Source of the DNA: Gigaspora margarita
Lineage: Eukaryota > Glomeromycota > Glomeromycetes > Diversisporales > Gigasporaceae
Length of the DNA stretch: 64,000 nucleotides
NCBI GenBank assembly: GCA_009809945.1
Contig: WTPW01004586.1
Coordinates: forward strand, 104,043 to 168,042
Reading direction: 5' to 3'
The position numbers were made by a program, and so were the translations under genes. The notes beneath the pieces were generated by a model. It had not been told where the DNA came from and did no database searches. It worked only from the letters and a program-made list of their open reading frames with translations. Shown in pieces: positions 34,408 to 44,137 of the stretch (positions are counted from its first letter, which is position 1; every line of letters begins with the position of its first letter).

Positions 34408-35725
34408 GGGGCGTGCCATAAATCACGTAATATTTTTTACTTAATAGCCACCCCCATCCATGTATGGTGTGATCACCCTATCTCGATTCTGATTGGTTAA
34501 TATAACGACTAATTTTTTATAATATATTATACAAATGTAGATAATATTAAATAACTTGCGATCTACTGGTCCGTTTTGGACGATTTTACTACCAAAATGA
34601 TTGTCTCAATGAGACGATTCTAACAAGCCGAAAATCATCGAAATCCAATCACAGGGTCACAAGATCGTTAAGGTTTTGTATTATTTTATATATGTTTAAA
34701 ATAAATTTTAAGATATATATATCAGATATATAAAATAAAACAAAACCTTAGCGATCTTGTGACCCTGTGATTGGATTTCTATGGTTTTAGGCTNGTTGGA
34801 ATCGTCTCATTGAAGCGATCATTTTGGCAGTAAAATCGTCCAAAACGGACCAGTAGATCGAAGGTTCATATCGGCCGATTTACAAACTTGCTAATAACCT
34901 TCGTTCTACTGATCCGTTCCGGATAATTTTACTACCAAAATGATCGTCTCAATGAGACGGTTCTAACAAGCCCAAAATCATCGAAATTCAATCACAGGGT
35001 CACGAGATCGCTAAAGTTTTGTTTTATTTTATATATCTGATATATATATCAAAATTTTATTTTAAGACATATATAAAATAATACAAACCTCTAACGATCT
35101 CGTGACCCTGTGATTGGATTTCGATGATTTTCGGCTTGTTAGAATTGTCTCATTGAGACAATCATTTTGGTAGTAAAATCGTCCAAAACGGACCAGTAGA
35201 TCAAAGGTTACTTAATATTAAATAAAATATATATAATATAATATATATAATTTTTAATATTAAATAACCTTCGTTCTACTGATCCGTTCCGGATAATTTT
35301 ACTACCAAAATGATCGTCTCAATGAGACGATTCCAACAAGCCCAAAATCATCGAAATCCAATCACAGGGTCACAAGATCGTTAAGGTTTTGTTTTATTTT
35401 ATATATCTGATATATATATCTTAAAATTTATTTTAAAACATATATAAAATAATACAAAACCTTAACGATCTTGTGACCCTGTGATTGGATTTCAATGATT
35501 TTGGGCTTGTTAGAATCGTCTCATTGAGACGATCATTTTGGTAGTAAAATCATCCAAAACGGACCGGTAGACCAAGGTTACTTAATATTAAATAATATAT
35601 ATATTATATATATTATATACCATATATGTGATTTAATATATTATATATATATATTATATATAGACGTGATCACCCCCCCTGACCATTTATCCATGGTAAA
35701 AATCACGTAATTTCTGGCATGCCCC
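34408..35725. mobile_element. PIF/Harbinger-type MITE (1318 bp) with three internal foldbacks
   Basis: Ends GGGGCGTGCCATAAATCACG and, complemented, GGGGCATGCCAGAAATTACG; flanked by TTA at 34405-34407 and 35726-35728. The paralogous segment at 35935-35975 shows the same flank (CATTTTAAGTTA then TTAAAAAATCTG) without the insert, which confirms the boundaries. A 3-bp TTA duplication with GG ends fits PIF/Harbinger. There is no transposase. Internal units: see the next entry. Confidence 0.88.
34555..35578. repeat. Three tandem palindromic units (each about 310 bp)
   Basis: Palindromes at about 34555-34862, 34907-35210 and 35268-35575. Each arm contains TTTTACTACCAAAATGAT, GTCTCAATGAGAC and AATCACAGGGTCACAAGATC, and they fold around ATATATATATC centres. 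The units are separated by AT-rich spacers of about 45-55 bp. An ambiguous base lies at 34794. Confidence 0.88.
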
Positions 35726-35744
35726 TTATATATTAAAAAATCTG

Positions 35745-35767
35745 TTTGGTTAGTACTACTAAACAAA
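35745..35767. promoter_or_regulatory. Intergenic hairpin 4 (dNK leader)
   Basis: Stem TTTGGTTAGTA / TACTAAACAAA with one G-U pair. It was next to the dNK start before the MITE inserted. Confidence 0.65.
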
Positions 35768-35769
35768 TA

Positions 35770-35975
35770 AATTATTCTTTATTAATAACTTTTATTTTCT
35801 TTGCAACACAATTTATAGAGCCTATATTAAATACAATATCTTCAAAGATTATTTATCTTCTTTGATCAATTTGTTTGAAATAAATTAATATATTTGTTTG
35901 GTAATAACCTTTGGATTTTGTTTAGAGTGTTTAATTTCCATTTTAAGTTATGCATTAAAAAATCTGTTTGGTGAT
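35770..35975 (-). pseudogene. Truncated duplicate of the dNK 5' end
   Basis: The minus-strand start MHNLKWKLNTLNKIQ closely matches the dNK N-terminus (YNLKWELNNPNKI). Similarity is lost soon after, so this is a partial tandem copy including the hairpin leader. Broken. Confidence 0.6.
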
Positions 35976-35990
35976 AAACACTAAACAGAT
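35962..35990. promoter_or_regulatory. Intergenic hairpin 5
   Basis: Stem ATCTGTTTGGTG / CACTAAACAGAT, a duplicate of hairpin 4 with compensating changes, followed on the minus strand by TTTTTTAATGCAT. Confidence 0.75.
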
Positions 35991-36029
35991 AACAATAAGA
36001 GATAAATCAATTACTATTTTTAATTACCA

Positions 36030-36745
36030 TCTTTCAAATAGTTACATTTTTTCTATCAACCCCAAATTGATCTAATCTAAATTCATTCAACTTCAAATTG
36101 GTATATTCGATATCTCTATTATTTTTTCTATTTTAAAAAAATCTTTAATAATTTGAACTATTTTTTATTCATTACAGACTTTAATATTCTGTTTTAAGTA
36201 GAAGCCCAAATTCTAGCTTTTGGTATAAACTTATTAACTTTAATTTTTTCGCTATTATATACAATCATATCTAAAGGATTAGGATATCTTGAAATAGATG
36301 ATTCAAATTCTTATATTATTTTAACTGAATAGCTAATTCAATATTTTTACATTAAATCAAAATAATATTATTTTATATATTGCAATAATATCAATTCCAT
36401 TATCCTCATGAGTAACTTTAATTTTATTTGCTAAAATATTAAATGAATTAAGGACTTTTTGAACACTACTTTCAAAATTATATCTAGAAGTATAATTTGT
36501 AATGAGTATCTAATTAAAAAAAATAATTAGTACAAGATTTTAATTCTAGTAGTTTTTGTGAGCTGTAGCATATAACATAAATTCTGAGTCAAGTGCCCAA
36601 AAACTAATAAAAAATATCCTTATTGATATAGCTATATATATTTTCAGAATAATTTTCTAGTTTTTGTACTAAGTGTGCACCTAAAAACTTAACATACTAA
36701 GTAAATTGGACTTCGCCAACTCACTTTTTTTTATGTTCTTTAGAC
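36030..36745 (-). pseudogene. Unrecognised gene remnants
   Basis: A minus-strand start after hairpin 6 (MSKEHKKK at 36747) and coding-like phrases YVKFLGAHLVQKLENYSENI, SVQKVLNSFNILANKIKV, DMIVYNSEKIKVNKFIPKAR and KIVQIIKDFFKIEKIIEI. A small inverted repeat TCTAATTA / TAATTAG at about 36508-36529 may separate two genes. No family recognised. Broken. Confidence 0.35.
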
Positions 36746-36768
36746 ATTTTGAATTATGTAATTAAAAT

Positions 36769-36796
36769 TCTATTCAGTTAAATTAAACTAAATAGA
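36769..36796. promoter_or_regulatory. Intergenic hairpin 6
   Basis: Stem TCTATTCAGTT / AACTAAATAGA, upstream of the start codon at about 36747 on the minus strand. Confidence 0.75.
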
Positions 36797-36879
36797 TAAA
36801 TATATTTATTAAAATAAACAAAATAATAAAATCATAAAAAAATCTAATATCTAATTTTTTGATTTGTAATCTTCTATCT

Positions 36880-37625
36880 CATTTCATCTTCAGTTTTAAT
36901 ATCCTCCTTTTCAGATAAAGTACTAACTACAGAATGATTATTTTTATCATCATTCTCTTTAATTTTTCTTTTCTTTTTATGTTTTAAAGAAGTACATTTT
37001 TTAGAAATAATATCAATAATCTGTTCTAAATTAATTTTTAAACTATCTGTAAGTTTTATTTTTTAAAATCTTTCAATTTATAGAGAAACTATTCATCATA
37101 TTTAGATAGTTCCATTCTTACAGGAATTTTATCAATAAATGAATAATAAATAAGTGTTTTGAATAAACACTCTTTTCCATTTAAAAATTTGTGAAGCCTA
37201 TTGTGAACATTAATAAAATTTAATTCTTCAATTTCAATATTAGCTTCTTCATTTGTTTCCCGTATTGCACATTTCTCAAAAGTTTCATTATTTTTTTCAT
37301 TCTACAAATGCTTTGGTAGAAATTATAATAATCTTTATCAGGATTAATATGCTTATTTAACCAAGCTTGTCTATCTGGAGTAACCATAAACAAATCAAAA
37401 ATGATCTAATTTCTTTCTCATATTTATTGATAATTTGTTTTTTTTTTGTTGTATCAAATTAATATTCATATCAATTTGAGTTCTAATTTGTTGTTCAGTA
37501 TTACTAAAATTACCAGAAAATCCATATTTTTAATAGAATCTAAAGAATTCAAAAAGAAAAATATCTAGAATTATATTCAGAAAGGTCTTTAAATTCCTTT
37601 ACAGCAGTATTATATCTTGAGTCAT
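36880..37625 (-). pseudogene. Nudix hydrolase (possible viral decapping type)
   Basis: Minus strand from ATG at 37625. The phrase ETFEKCAIRETNEEANIEI (about 37280-37225) fits the Nudix box (E, seven residues, RExxEE, then a hydrophobic), followed by strands INVHNRLHKFL and LIYYSFIDKIPV and a charged tail. Nudix enzymes hydrolyse nucleoside diphosphates linked to X. In poxviruses, ASFV and mimiviruses a Nudix protein removes mRNA caps; by context this could be such an enzyme, which is inference. Broken. Confidence 0.6.
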
Positions 37626-37647
37626 ATTTTTTAATATGTATTTAAAA

Positions 37648-37674
37648 ATCTAATTAGTCAAAAGACAATTAGAT
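37648..37674. promoter_or_regulatory. Intergenic hairpin 7, upstream of the Nudix gene
   Basis: Stem ATCTAATTAGTC / GACAATTAGAT (one bulge); the Nudix start codon is about 23 nt downstream on the minus strand. Confidence 0.75.
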
Positions 37675-37684
37675 AAATTATTAT

Positions 37685-38116
37685 CATTAAATAATAAATT
37701 GTTATTATTAATATAACTGTTTTGCTTAAAAATAAATTTATCTACTAATACAAGTATGAAATTCAAAGTAACGATATTCCTTATAATCAGACAATAATAA
37801 TTTTTCTCACTATCATTTACAACAAAATTTCTAAATTATATGTTAATTTTTCAGAATCACTAATATCTATATTAATATTATCATTTAATTCCCATCTTTA
37901 TCAAAATTTTCTATATTAAACAATTCTTTTTTACAATGAATACAATATTTTCTAGTAGATATAACATCACAACTATTACAATAGTAAATAAATTTTGGTT
38001 TAAACTGTAATTATAAACAATTTCTTTATCACTATATAAGCTTTTTCGAATTGAAATTAAAAGGATCTTTTGCATTTTTTTTTAAAAATAACATCAAGAT
38101 TATTTATAGGTTTCAT
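37685..38116 (-). pseudogene. Zinc-ribbon protein
   Basis: Minus strand from ATG at 38116 (MKPINNLDVIFKK). A CxxC pair with a second CxxC, YCNSCDVISTRKYCIHCKKE (about 37990-37925), forms a zinc ribbon. Zinc-ribbon transcription factors (for example the VLTF/TFIIS type) are common in large DNA viruses, but this one cannot be assigned. Broken. Confidence 0.45.
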
Positions 38117-38133
38117 TTTTACATAAATAAAAA

Positions 38134-38161
38134 TCTATTTGGTTCTAATGAATTAAATAGA
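38134..38161. promoter_or_regulatory. Intergenic hairpin 8
   Basis: Stem TCTATTTGGTTC / GAATTAAATAGA (one G-U pair); the zinc-ribbon start codon is 18 nt downstream on the minus strand, after TTTTTATTTATGTAAAA. Confidence 0.8.
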
Positions 38162-38204
38162 ATAAAATAATATATATATATATATTATAATAATAAATAT
38201 ATAT

Positions 38205-38624
38205 TATAATTAAATATTTTCTTCTTTCTCTTCAACTTCTTCAATACTTTCTTTTACAAATTTAATTTCTAAGTTTTTTAAATTTTTTATTTCTATACTA
38301 ATACCCGTGTTAACACCCTTATAATATTTTTTTAACCATTCAATGACACATTTAAAAGCTAGATATTTTTTGTTTTTTGGAAACTTTTCTTTAATTGAAA
38401 CAATTTAATTGTTTTGAGCATTTTGAAATTTCTTTAGAATTTCATTAATGCCTAAACATTTATTTAAAATCAGGAAACAATTAACAAAAGAATTTTCTAA
38501 AATATGCAAATTTAATTGCTATCCTTTCATAGCAATATAAAAATCAATCTCAGAAATAGTAAAGATTTCTTTCTTCTTTTTATAAGGTTCAGAACCAAAT
38601 TTTTCTTTTTTTAAATCTTTGCAT
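38205..38624 (-). pseudogene. Unrecognised lysine-rich protein
   Basis: About 140 residues on the minus strand from near 38624: KKKKEIFTISEIDFYIAMKG, CFLILNKCLGINEILKKFQN, LAFKCVIEWLKKYYKG and an acidic end (ESIEEVEEKEENI). No family recognised. Broken. Confidence 0.4.
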
Positions 38625-38659
38625 TATTATATAAAATAAAAAAATTACATAATTAAAAT

Positions 38660-38686
38660 TCTATCTAGTAAATAATACTAAATAGA
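38660..38686. promoter_or_regulatory. Intergenic hairpin 9
   Basis: Stem TCTATCTAGTA / TACTAAATAGA with a 5-nt loop (AATAA), upstream of the minus-strand gene starting near 38624. Confidence 0.8.
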
Positions 38687-38739
38687 TGGAGACCGGGTTG
38701 CCATTGAGGTGATTGTAATTTATATTCTTCTTTTGATTA

Positions 38740-39600
38740 ATTCATTTGTTAATTGTACAAAATTTTTTTGTTAATATTAATATTTTTTGCTTTTTTTCTT
38801 TCTTTTAATTACTTCTGATTTGAATTTTTTAAGCAATTTATTTTCATTTTTATAAATCAAAAAGTTAGTTAAATTAAAAGATTTCAAATAAAAAAAAGTC
38901 ATAATCCAATTTTAGATTGTGAAACATTTTTTTGAATCTCATCAAAGAACCTTTCTTGTTTAGAGAAAATACAGTAGTTTCTCATTTTTTAGTAATGATT
39001 TATCAACAGATTGAATGAGTTTGAAATAGTCATATTAGTGCCAAAAAGAGCAAAATCTACTACAGTCAGACCTCTCTAAATGCATAGCGAAGGGCTGATA
39101 AAAAATCTTGCCTTTAGATAGGTATGCATTTAGGGAGGTAAAAATCTACAAGTAACATATGAGTTGGGACCAAGTCAAGCCATGCATTTAGAGAGTTATG
39201 CATTTGAGAGGTTGCATTTAGGGAGATCTGACTGTATTATATCTAGTATCATATTGCTATTTATAAGAATAAAATTTTTATTGTTTCTTACATTTACACT
39301 AAAAGTATTCAATATAAGAAATGTGTTTACTATGTTCTAGTAAATCAAATTTCTCATTAGATTTTTTTTGTTTATACTTTATAATATAAGACCATTCAAA
39401 ATCAATGTCTCTTCAAGAGGTAGAATTTTGTATAATAAAAGTTTCATGAAATATTTTCTGGTTATGTTTAGAAAAGTGAGTAAAGTGAGATATAACATCT
39501 CTTTCAATACTCATATTGAAATAATTAATTAATCAAAGTTTTTTTTGATTGAAGTAATTAATTATTTCTTGAAAGCTGCTCAAAGAGTAATGCTTTNATT
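38740..39600 (-). pseudogene. Unrecognised gene remnant, split by a pogo MITE
   Basis: Minus-strand phrases HFSKHNQKIFHETFIIQNST and RDIDFEWSYIIKYKQKKSNE (about 39470-39370) lie upstream of the MITE. VDFALFGTNMTISNSFNLL and YCIFSKQERFFDEIQKN (about 39055-38930) lie downstream. No family recognised. Broken. Confidence 0.4.
39063..39234. mobile_element. Pogo-like MITE (172 bp)
   Basis: Ends CAGTCAGACCTCTCTAAATG / CATTTAGGGAGATCTGACTG with TA at 39061-39062 and 39235-39236. The interior carries further ATGCATTTAG-type repeats. Confidence 0.9.
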
Positions 39601-39795
39601 CAAAATCAATGTCTCTTCAAGAGGTAGAATTTTGTATAATAAAAGTTTCATGAAATATTTTCTGGTTATGTTTAGAAAAGTGAGTAAAGTGAGATATAAC
39701 ATCTCTTTCAATACTCATATTGAAATAATTAATTAATTAATTTGATTAAGTAATTAATTATTTCTTGAAAGCTACTCAAAAAGTAATGCTTTCAG
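39395..39795. repeat. Direct duplication, about 202-bp unit, with an ambiguous base at the join
   Basis: 39395-39595 and 39597-39796 are almost identical (starting TTCAAAATCAATGTCTCTTC). The N at 39597 sits exactly at the join, so an assembly artefact is a serious alternative to a real tandem duplication. Confidence 0.9.
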
Positions 39796-39799
39796 GTAT

Positions 39800-40265
39800 C
39801 AAATTCTAAGATTTGATAAAGCTAATTTCAAGATTTCTACAACTCTTTTTATAGAAAAATTTTAAAACAAAAAAAAACCAAGATTTTTAATTTCTCTCAT
39901 AATAGGACCCTGGATATCTATAATATAGGTTGTATTTTTTTTTTTAGCATATTGGACCAAATTTGGTTAAAGGTCCAAATTTAAATTTTAGCAAATTAAG
40001 GTCAATTTGAATAATAGTCTCATTTTTAGTTTTGTCAAAATGGTCAAATTTTCATATTGTCATATTTATTTTTTGTCAAATTATCCCTTTTTTGGAGAGG
40101 ATAAGTATTAAAAAATTTATAGAACAATATTCATATAATTGGTAGGTCTACCTGTAATTTCTCGTGATAATTAGCCAATAAAATATACTAGGCTAATGCA
40201 TAGCATTGTAAGGCTGGAGCTAACTATTTGTACCTGATATTAATAGTTATTAATCATGTGCAGCC
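39800..40265. other. AT-rich repeat DNA, no gene
   Basis: Contains GGTCCAAAT and GTCAAATT words around 39955-40085 and no reading frame of interest. The virus-like block has no recognisable terminal repeat here. Confidence 0.5.
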
Positions 40266-40273
40266 AATAAAAT

Positions 40274-40443
40274 AGGACCCCGAAATATTCATAGATAGGT
40301 CAGGTTAATTATAGGGTTACTAAAAAAGGTAAGATCTGCAGAAAAAACTTTAAAAATAAGCAAAAAATTACTATAAATAGAAAATATTTGTACAAAAATA
40401 AGCAAACTCATACCTGACCTATCTATGTATATTTCGGGGTCCT
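40274..40443. mobile_element. AGGACCCC MITE, copy 1 (170 bp)
   Basis: Ends AGGACCCCGAAATATTCATA / TATTTCGGGGTCCT; 8-bp flanks AATAAAAT (40266-40273) and AATAAGAT (40444-40451) match at 7 of 8. Same family as 62480-62660. Confidence 0.88.
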
Positions 40444-40451
40444 AATAAGAT

Positions 40452-40967
40452 TATCATATAACAAAAATAACAACTTCATAAAAAAATTAACTTATTTTGG
40501 ACCAATATTATACATTTATTATTATGAGTTATTATTATAACACAATCTTATAATAATAATTACACAATTTTTTATTGTACAATTAATTACAAAAAAAAAA
40601 AGAAAAAAAAATTAAAGCACTAACTCTAACTACAAACCAACTATTATTTTCATCTTTTATATTAAGAATTAAAATGTCATATAACCAATGTTTTCTATTA
40701 TGTACTACAACTGCTATATTAAAGACCAAGATACCTAAATACATGTATTAATAGCAAGCTCTAAAAATGATAATACTAAAGGCATAAACAACAACAATGA
40801 TAGAACCCTGAAGAATACATATATAACTCAGATTAGACTTAAAATTTTAATATAACTTTATATATTTAATTTTATTAAAAGCTTTATACAAAATTATCAT
40901 ATAAGTTCAATTTTACTATAAATTATACAATTTTAGTTATGAGTTTATATACAATATATATTCCTAT
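40452..40967. other. AT-rich stretch, no gene
   Basis: No supported ORF, RNA or repeat. Confidence 0.5.
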
Positions 40968-42025
40968 TCCGAAAATAAACTACCCTTTTGTTTTAACCAA
41001 AAAATCTAAAAACTTGTTTTATTCAAAAATAAGCTACCTCTGATCGATAATAGTTATTGCATAGTAAAGTCCAAATTTTACTATGCAAATTAGTTATAAT
41101 CGCTTAAATAAACTTGTTCAGGAGATCAAAATACATATGTTTTAAAATTTTTATACAAATTGGTGAACTTTTTATTATTTGAGTTTTAATTTTTATGTTC
41201 ATTGAAAAATTAAAAATTTTTTAAAAAATATATATACCGAATATAAAAATTACAAGTTAAATAATAAAAAGTTCTCCAATTTATATGAAAATTTTAGAGA
41301 ATATGCATTTTTATATTATGCATATATTTACTTAAGCACATATAATCGATTTACATAATAAAATTTGAACTTTGTTATATAGCAATTAATTGCAATTACT
41401 AATAAGCTTTTTGTACAGATATTTTTTTAAAAAAATTCTCACACATATAATCTTGTGCAGACAAGTTTTTTGTAGAAAAAAAAACAAAAAAATAAACAAA
41501 TAAATAATAAAAAATAAAAAAAGTGATATGCATACCATATGTTTCCAAAAATAAGCTACCTTTTTTGGATGATTTTTGGATACAAAAAATCTGGATATAG
41601 ATTTTTGGTCAATTACAAATAGTTGCTACATTGTAAAGTCCAAATTCTACTATGTAAATCGACTATTATCACTTAAGTAAACTTATTCGAATGATAAAAA
41701 TACATATATGCTAAAATTTTTATCAATATTAAAGCATGCATTATTTTTAAACTTTTAATTTTTAAGTTTAACAAATATATTTTTGTAATAAAATTTTAAT
41801 TTTACCATTGAACATAAAAATTAAAAGTCAAAGAATAAATGTTCTCAGATTTTGATAAAATTTTTAGAGTAAGTGTATTTTGATTTTTCAAACAAGTTTA
41901 CTTAAATGACTTTAGTTGAGTTAGATAGCAAACTTTGGACTTTACTATGTAGCAACTATTTTGATCATAGTTTTTACATTTTTGGATTTAAACAAAAGAG
42001 TAGCATATAGCTTATTTTTGGAAAA
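40968..42025. mobile_element. Nested foldbacks of the AAGCTACC family
   Basis: The outer ends TTCCGAAAATAAACTACCC (about 40975) and, complemented, TTCCAAAAATAAGCTA (about 42020) are inverted. Inside are palindromic units (about 41025-41410 and 41545-41990) sharing AGTAAAGTCCAAATT and GAACTTTTTATTATTTGAG-type words with 16430-16885. Confidence 0.7.
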
Positions 42026-42208
42026 ATAAAGTATAGCATTATTATACAAAATAAAAATCTAACTTGTTATAAAGATATCTTTGGTATACAATTAACATCT
42101 AACTTTTTGAAAAATTACCTGTTGGTTATACAAATTTAAACATATAATATATTAAAAAATTATTTAATAAGTTTATACAAAACTGGATCTCAGTATAACA
42201 TATATTCT

Positions 42209-42532
42209 TTGGGATCCTACAATAATAATACCAAATGCATGAGATCTAGCAATAAAGACTTTAACAATAACAAATTCATATTAACAAATATTCTACAATT
42301 TGATGAAATCATACTAGAAAAAGCTTTGAAATTGATAGCACTAAAGCAATCTATCAGTTGTTTTAGAGAAAATAAACTAAAAAAAATTATTTCAAGAAGA
42401 AAAAAAAAACAAAAACAAAAAAAAGTTAGAAACAAGAAGCTACTTATTTTACGATACCAAGACAAGCGACTAAAGCTTAGCAAAGACCAAAATGATATCA
42501 GTCAACCGATTTGTCACACTATTTATGACTAA
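42209..42532 (+). CDS. Small basic ORF, unrecognised
   Basis: 107 residues, open; Asn-rich start (MGSYNNNTKCMRSSN), then a lysine/arginine run (SRRKKKQKQKKVRNKK). It sits immediately before the large hairpin. The tail (KLLILRYQDKRLKLSKDQND) faintly resembles sequence after 43930, which may mean that the hairpin separates two related copies. It may be fortuitous in A-rich DNA. Confidence 0.25.
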   Translation: MGSYNNNTKCMRSSNKDFNNNKFILTNILQFDEIILEKALKLIALKQSISCFRENKLKKIISRRKKKQKQKKVRNKKLLILRYQDKRLKLSKDQNDISQPICHTIYD

Positions 42533-42551
42533 GTTTTATGTTATATAAATT

Positions 42552-43453
42552 GCTTTGATTTCATGATGTTTCTTCCCCTACATATTAACTTAAAATTAAA
42601 TTTTTCGGGAATATAGAACAAGAGGAGAAGAAAAAATTGAGCTTAAAAATCAGATTAAAATTTTGCCGATTTTGCACAAAACGAAAATTTAAGTTCGCTA
42701 AAAACAAATATTTATGATTTTAAGATGAGAAGCATATGTAAAAACATGCTCTGAACAACTTTACTTAGGCAACGGAAGTAGGTTACCTCGTAAGAAAAGT
42801 GGGTTATCTATGTACTAAAGTTAAAATTTATCGTTTTTCTTAATTGAACATTTTTTCCTTATTAGGTAACCTCCTTTGGGCTCTTAAGCAAAGTTGTTCG
42901 GCATGTAATTTTACATCACATTTGAGGTTGGATCACGTTTCGGACGTTTTCTAAGTGAAAAATCGGGTTAAAGTTAGAAAAAAAAATTTTTTTCTAAAAA
43001 AATTTTTTAGAAAAAAATTTTTTTTCTAACTTTAACCCCATTTTTCACTTAGAAAACGTCCGAAAAGCGCGATCCAACCTCAAATGTGATGTAAAATTAC
43101 ATGCCGAACAACTTTGCTTAAGAGCCCAAAGGAGGTTACCTAATAAGGAAAAAATGTTCAATTAAGAAAAATGATAAATTTTAACTTTAGTACATAGATA
43201 ACCCACTTTTCTTACGAGGTAACCTACTTCTGTTGCCTAAGTAAAGTTGTTCAGAGCATGTTTTTACATATGCTTCTCATCTTAAAATTGTAAATATTTG
43301 TTTTTAGCGAACTTAAATTTTTATTTTGTGCAAAATCGGCGAAATTTTAATCTGATTTTTAAGCTCAATTTTTTCTTCTCCTCTTGTTCTATATTCCTGA
43401 AAAATTTAATTTTAAGTTAATATGTAGGGGAAGAAACATCATGAAATCAAAGC
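42552..43453. mobile_element. 902-bp near-perfect palindrome
   Basis: Two arms of about 440 bp (from GCTTTGATTTCATGATG at 42552 and its complement ending at 43453) fold around an A/T centre near 43002. Mismatches are rare, so the arms are young or kept alike by conversion. No terminal target duplication was convincing. If transcribed it would give a long double-stranded RNA. Confidence 0.92.
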
Positions 43454-43611
43454 TTATAGTAATTTTATATGTTTTTTTTATAAATTTTATATGTAAAAAA
43501 TTTTCATGTGACATATCAGCTGACTGATATAACAACTGTTTTAGCGATGATAATACCGAAACAGTAAAAACTTGAAAATACTAACAACAGAAATAATAAA
43601 AGCTTGAAATC

Positions 43612-43896
43612 TTGACAAATAATAGCACTGAAATGGACAAAAGCACAAAATCTCCACACTCCATAAACAAAACTATGAAAAGCTCAGAAATGCCAAAAAT
43701 CTATACAAAATCTCTATACTCTATAAATGAAATCTTCAATATTTGGTATTCTACAGTTCCTATCTCCTACTCAGTTTTTAAGCAGAGCAAACCTGCAAAA
43801 AAAAATAAAGTTAGTTTAAAGAAAAAAACAATACAAGAGCAAATATTAAAAAAAATCTTGCGGAATCTCATTCTAATTTTTACTACCCAGTTCTGA
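43612..43896 (+). CDS. Small ORF, unrecognised
   Basis: 94 residues, open: Ser/Thr/Lys-rich with the repeated phrase SPHSINKTMKSSEMPKIYTK / SLYSINEIFN and a basic region (KQSKPAKKNKVSLKKK). No family recognised; coding status uncertain. Confidence 0.25.
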   Translation: MTNNSTEMDKSTKSPHSINKTMKSSEMPKIYTKSLYSINEIFNIWYSTVPISYSVFKQSKPAKKNKVSLKKKTIQEQILKKILRNLILIFTTQF

Positions 43897-43899
43897 GAA

Positions 43900-44137
43900 G
43901 CCCAGAATGCAAACTTTCAAAAGAAAAAGATTAGAAAGAAAGAAAAACAAATAACAAAAAACTACCTATCTTACAAAAACCTGGTTCATATTTTTAATAT
44001 CCGGTTAGTGAAGCTTAAAGAAAAAAAAGCAGATCCAGATCAAACAAACCTGATAAATCTAGATGGTCTAGTCTATTTATGTTATGAGAACTGATAAATT
44101 AAATTTGCATAACCTAACTAATTTAATTGATGCTATA
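43900..44137. other. AT-rich flank
   Basis: A-rich sequence; no supported gene. Confidence 0.4.

Larger units (their letters stand above)
17900..39800. mobile_element. Decayed virus-like element with PolB (Polinton/NCLDV-like), about 22 kb
   Basis: A cluster of virus-type genes: transposase, capsid candidate, RNase H1, family B DNA polymerase, deoxynucleoside kinase, Nudix hydrolase and zinc-ribbon protein. Those on the left run mainly on the plus strand (19.6-26.2 kb) and those on the right on the minus strand (26.5-39.8 kb). The size fits Polinton-like elements. The polymerase looks like the RNA-primed NCLDV/delta type, and dNK plus Nudix are typical of large DNA viruses, so family assignment is open. 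It is broken throughout (dozens of interruptions) and carries several younger MITEs, so it is old. Boundaries are approximate; no terminal repeats were recognised. Confidence 0.55.

Noticed and set aside
17640-40260. Long terminal inverted repeats bounding the virus-like element
   Set aside because: I compared the flanks at about 17.6-18.0 kb and 39.8-40.26 kb by eye and found no inverted match, so the element's ends remain undefined.
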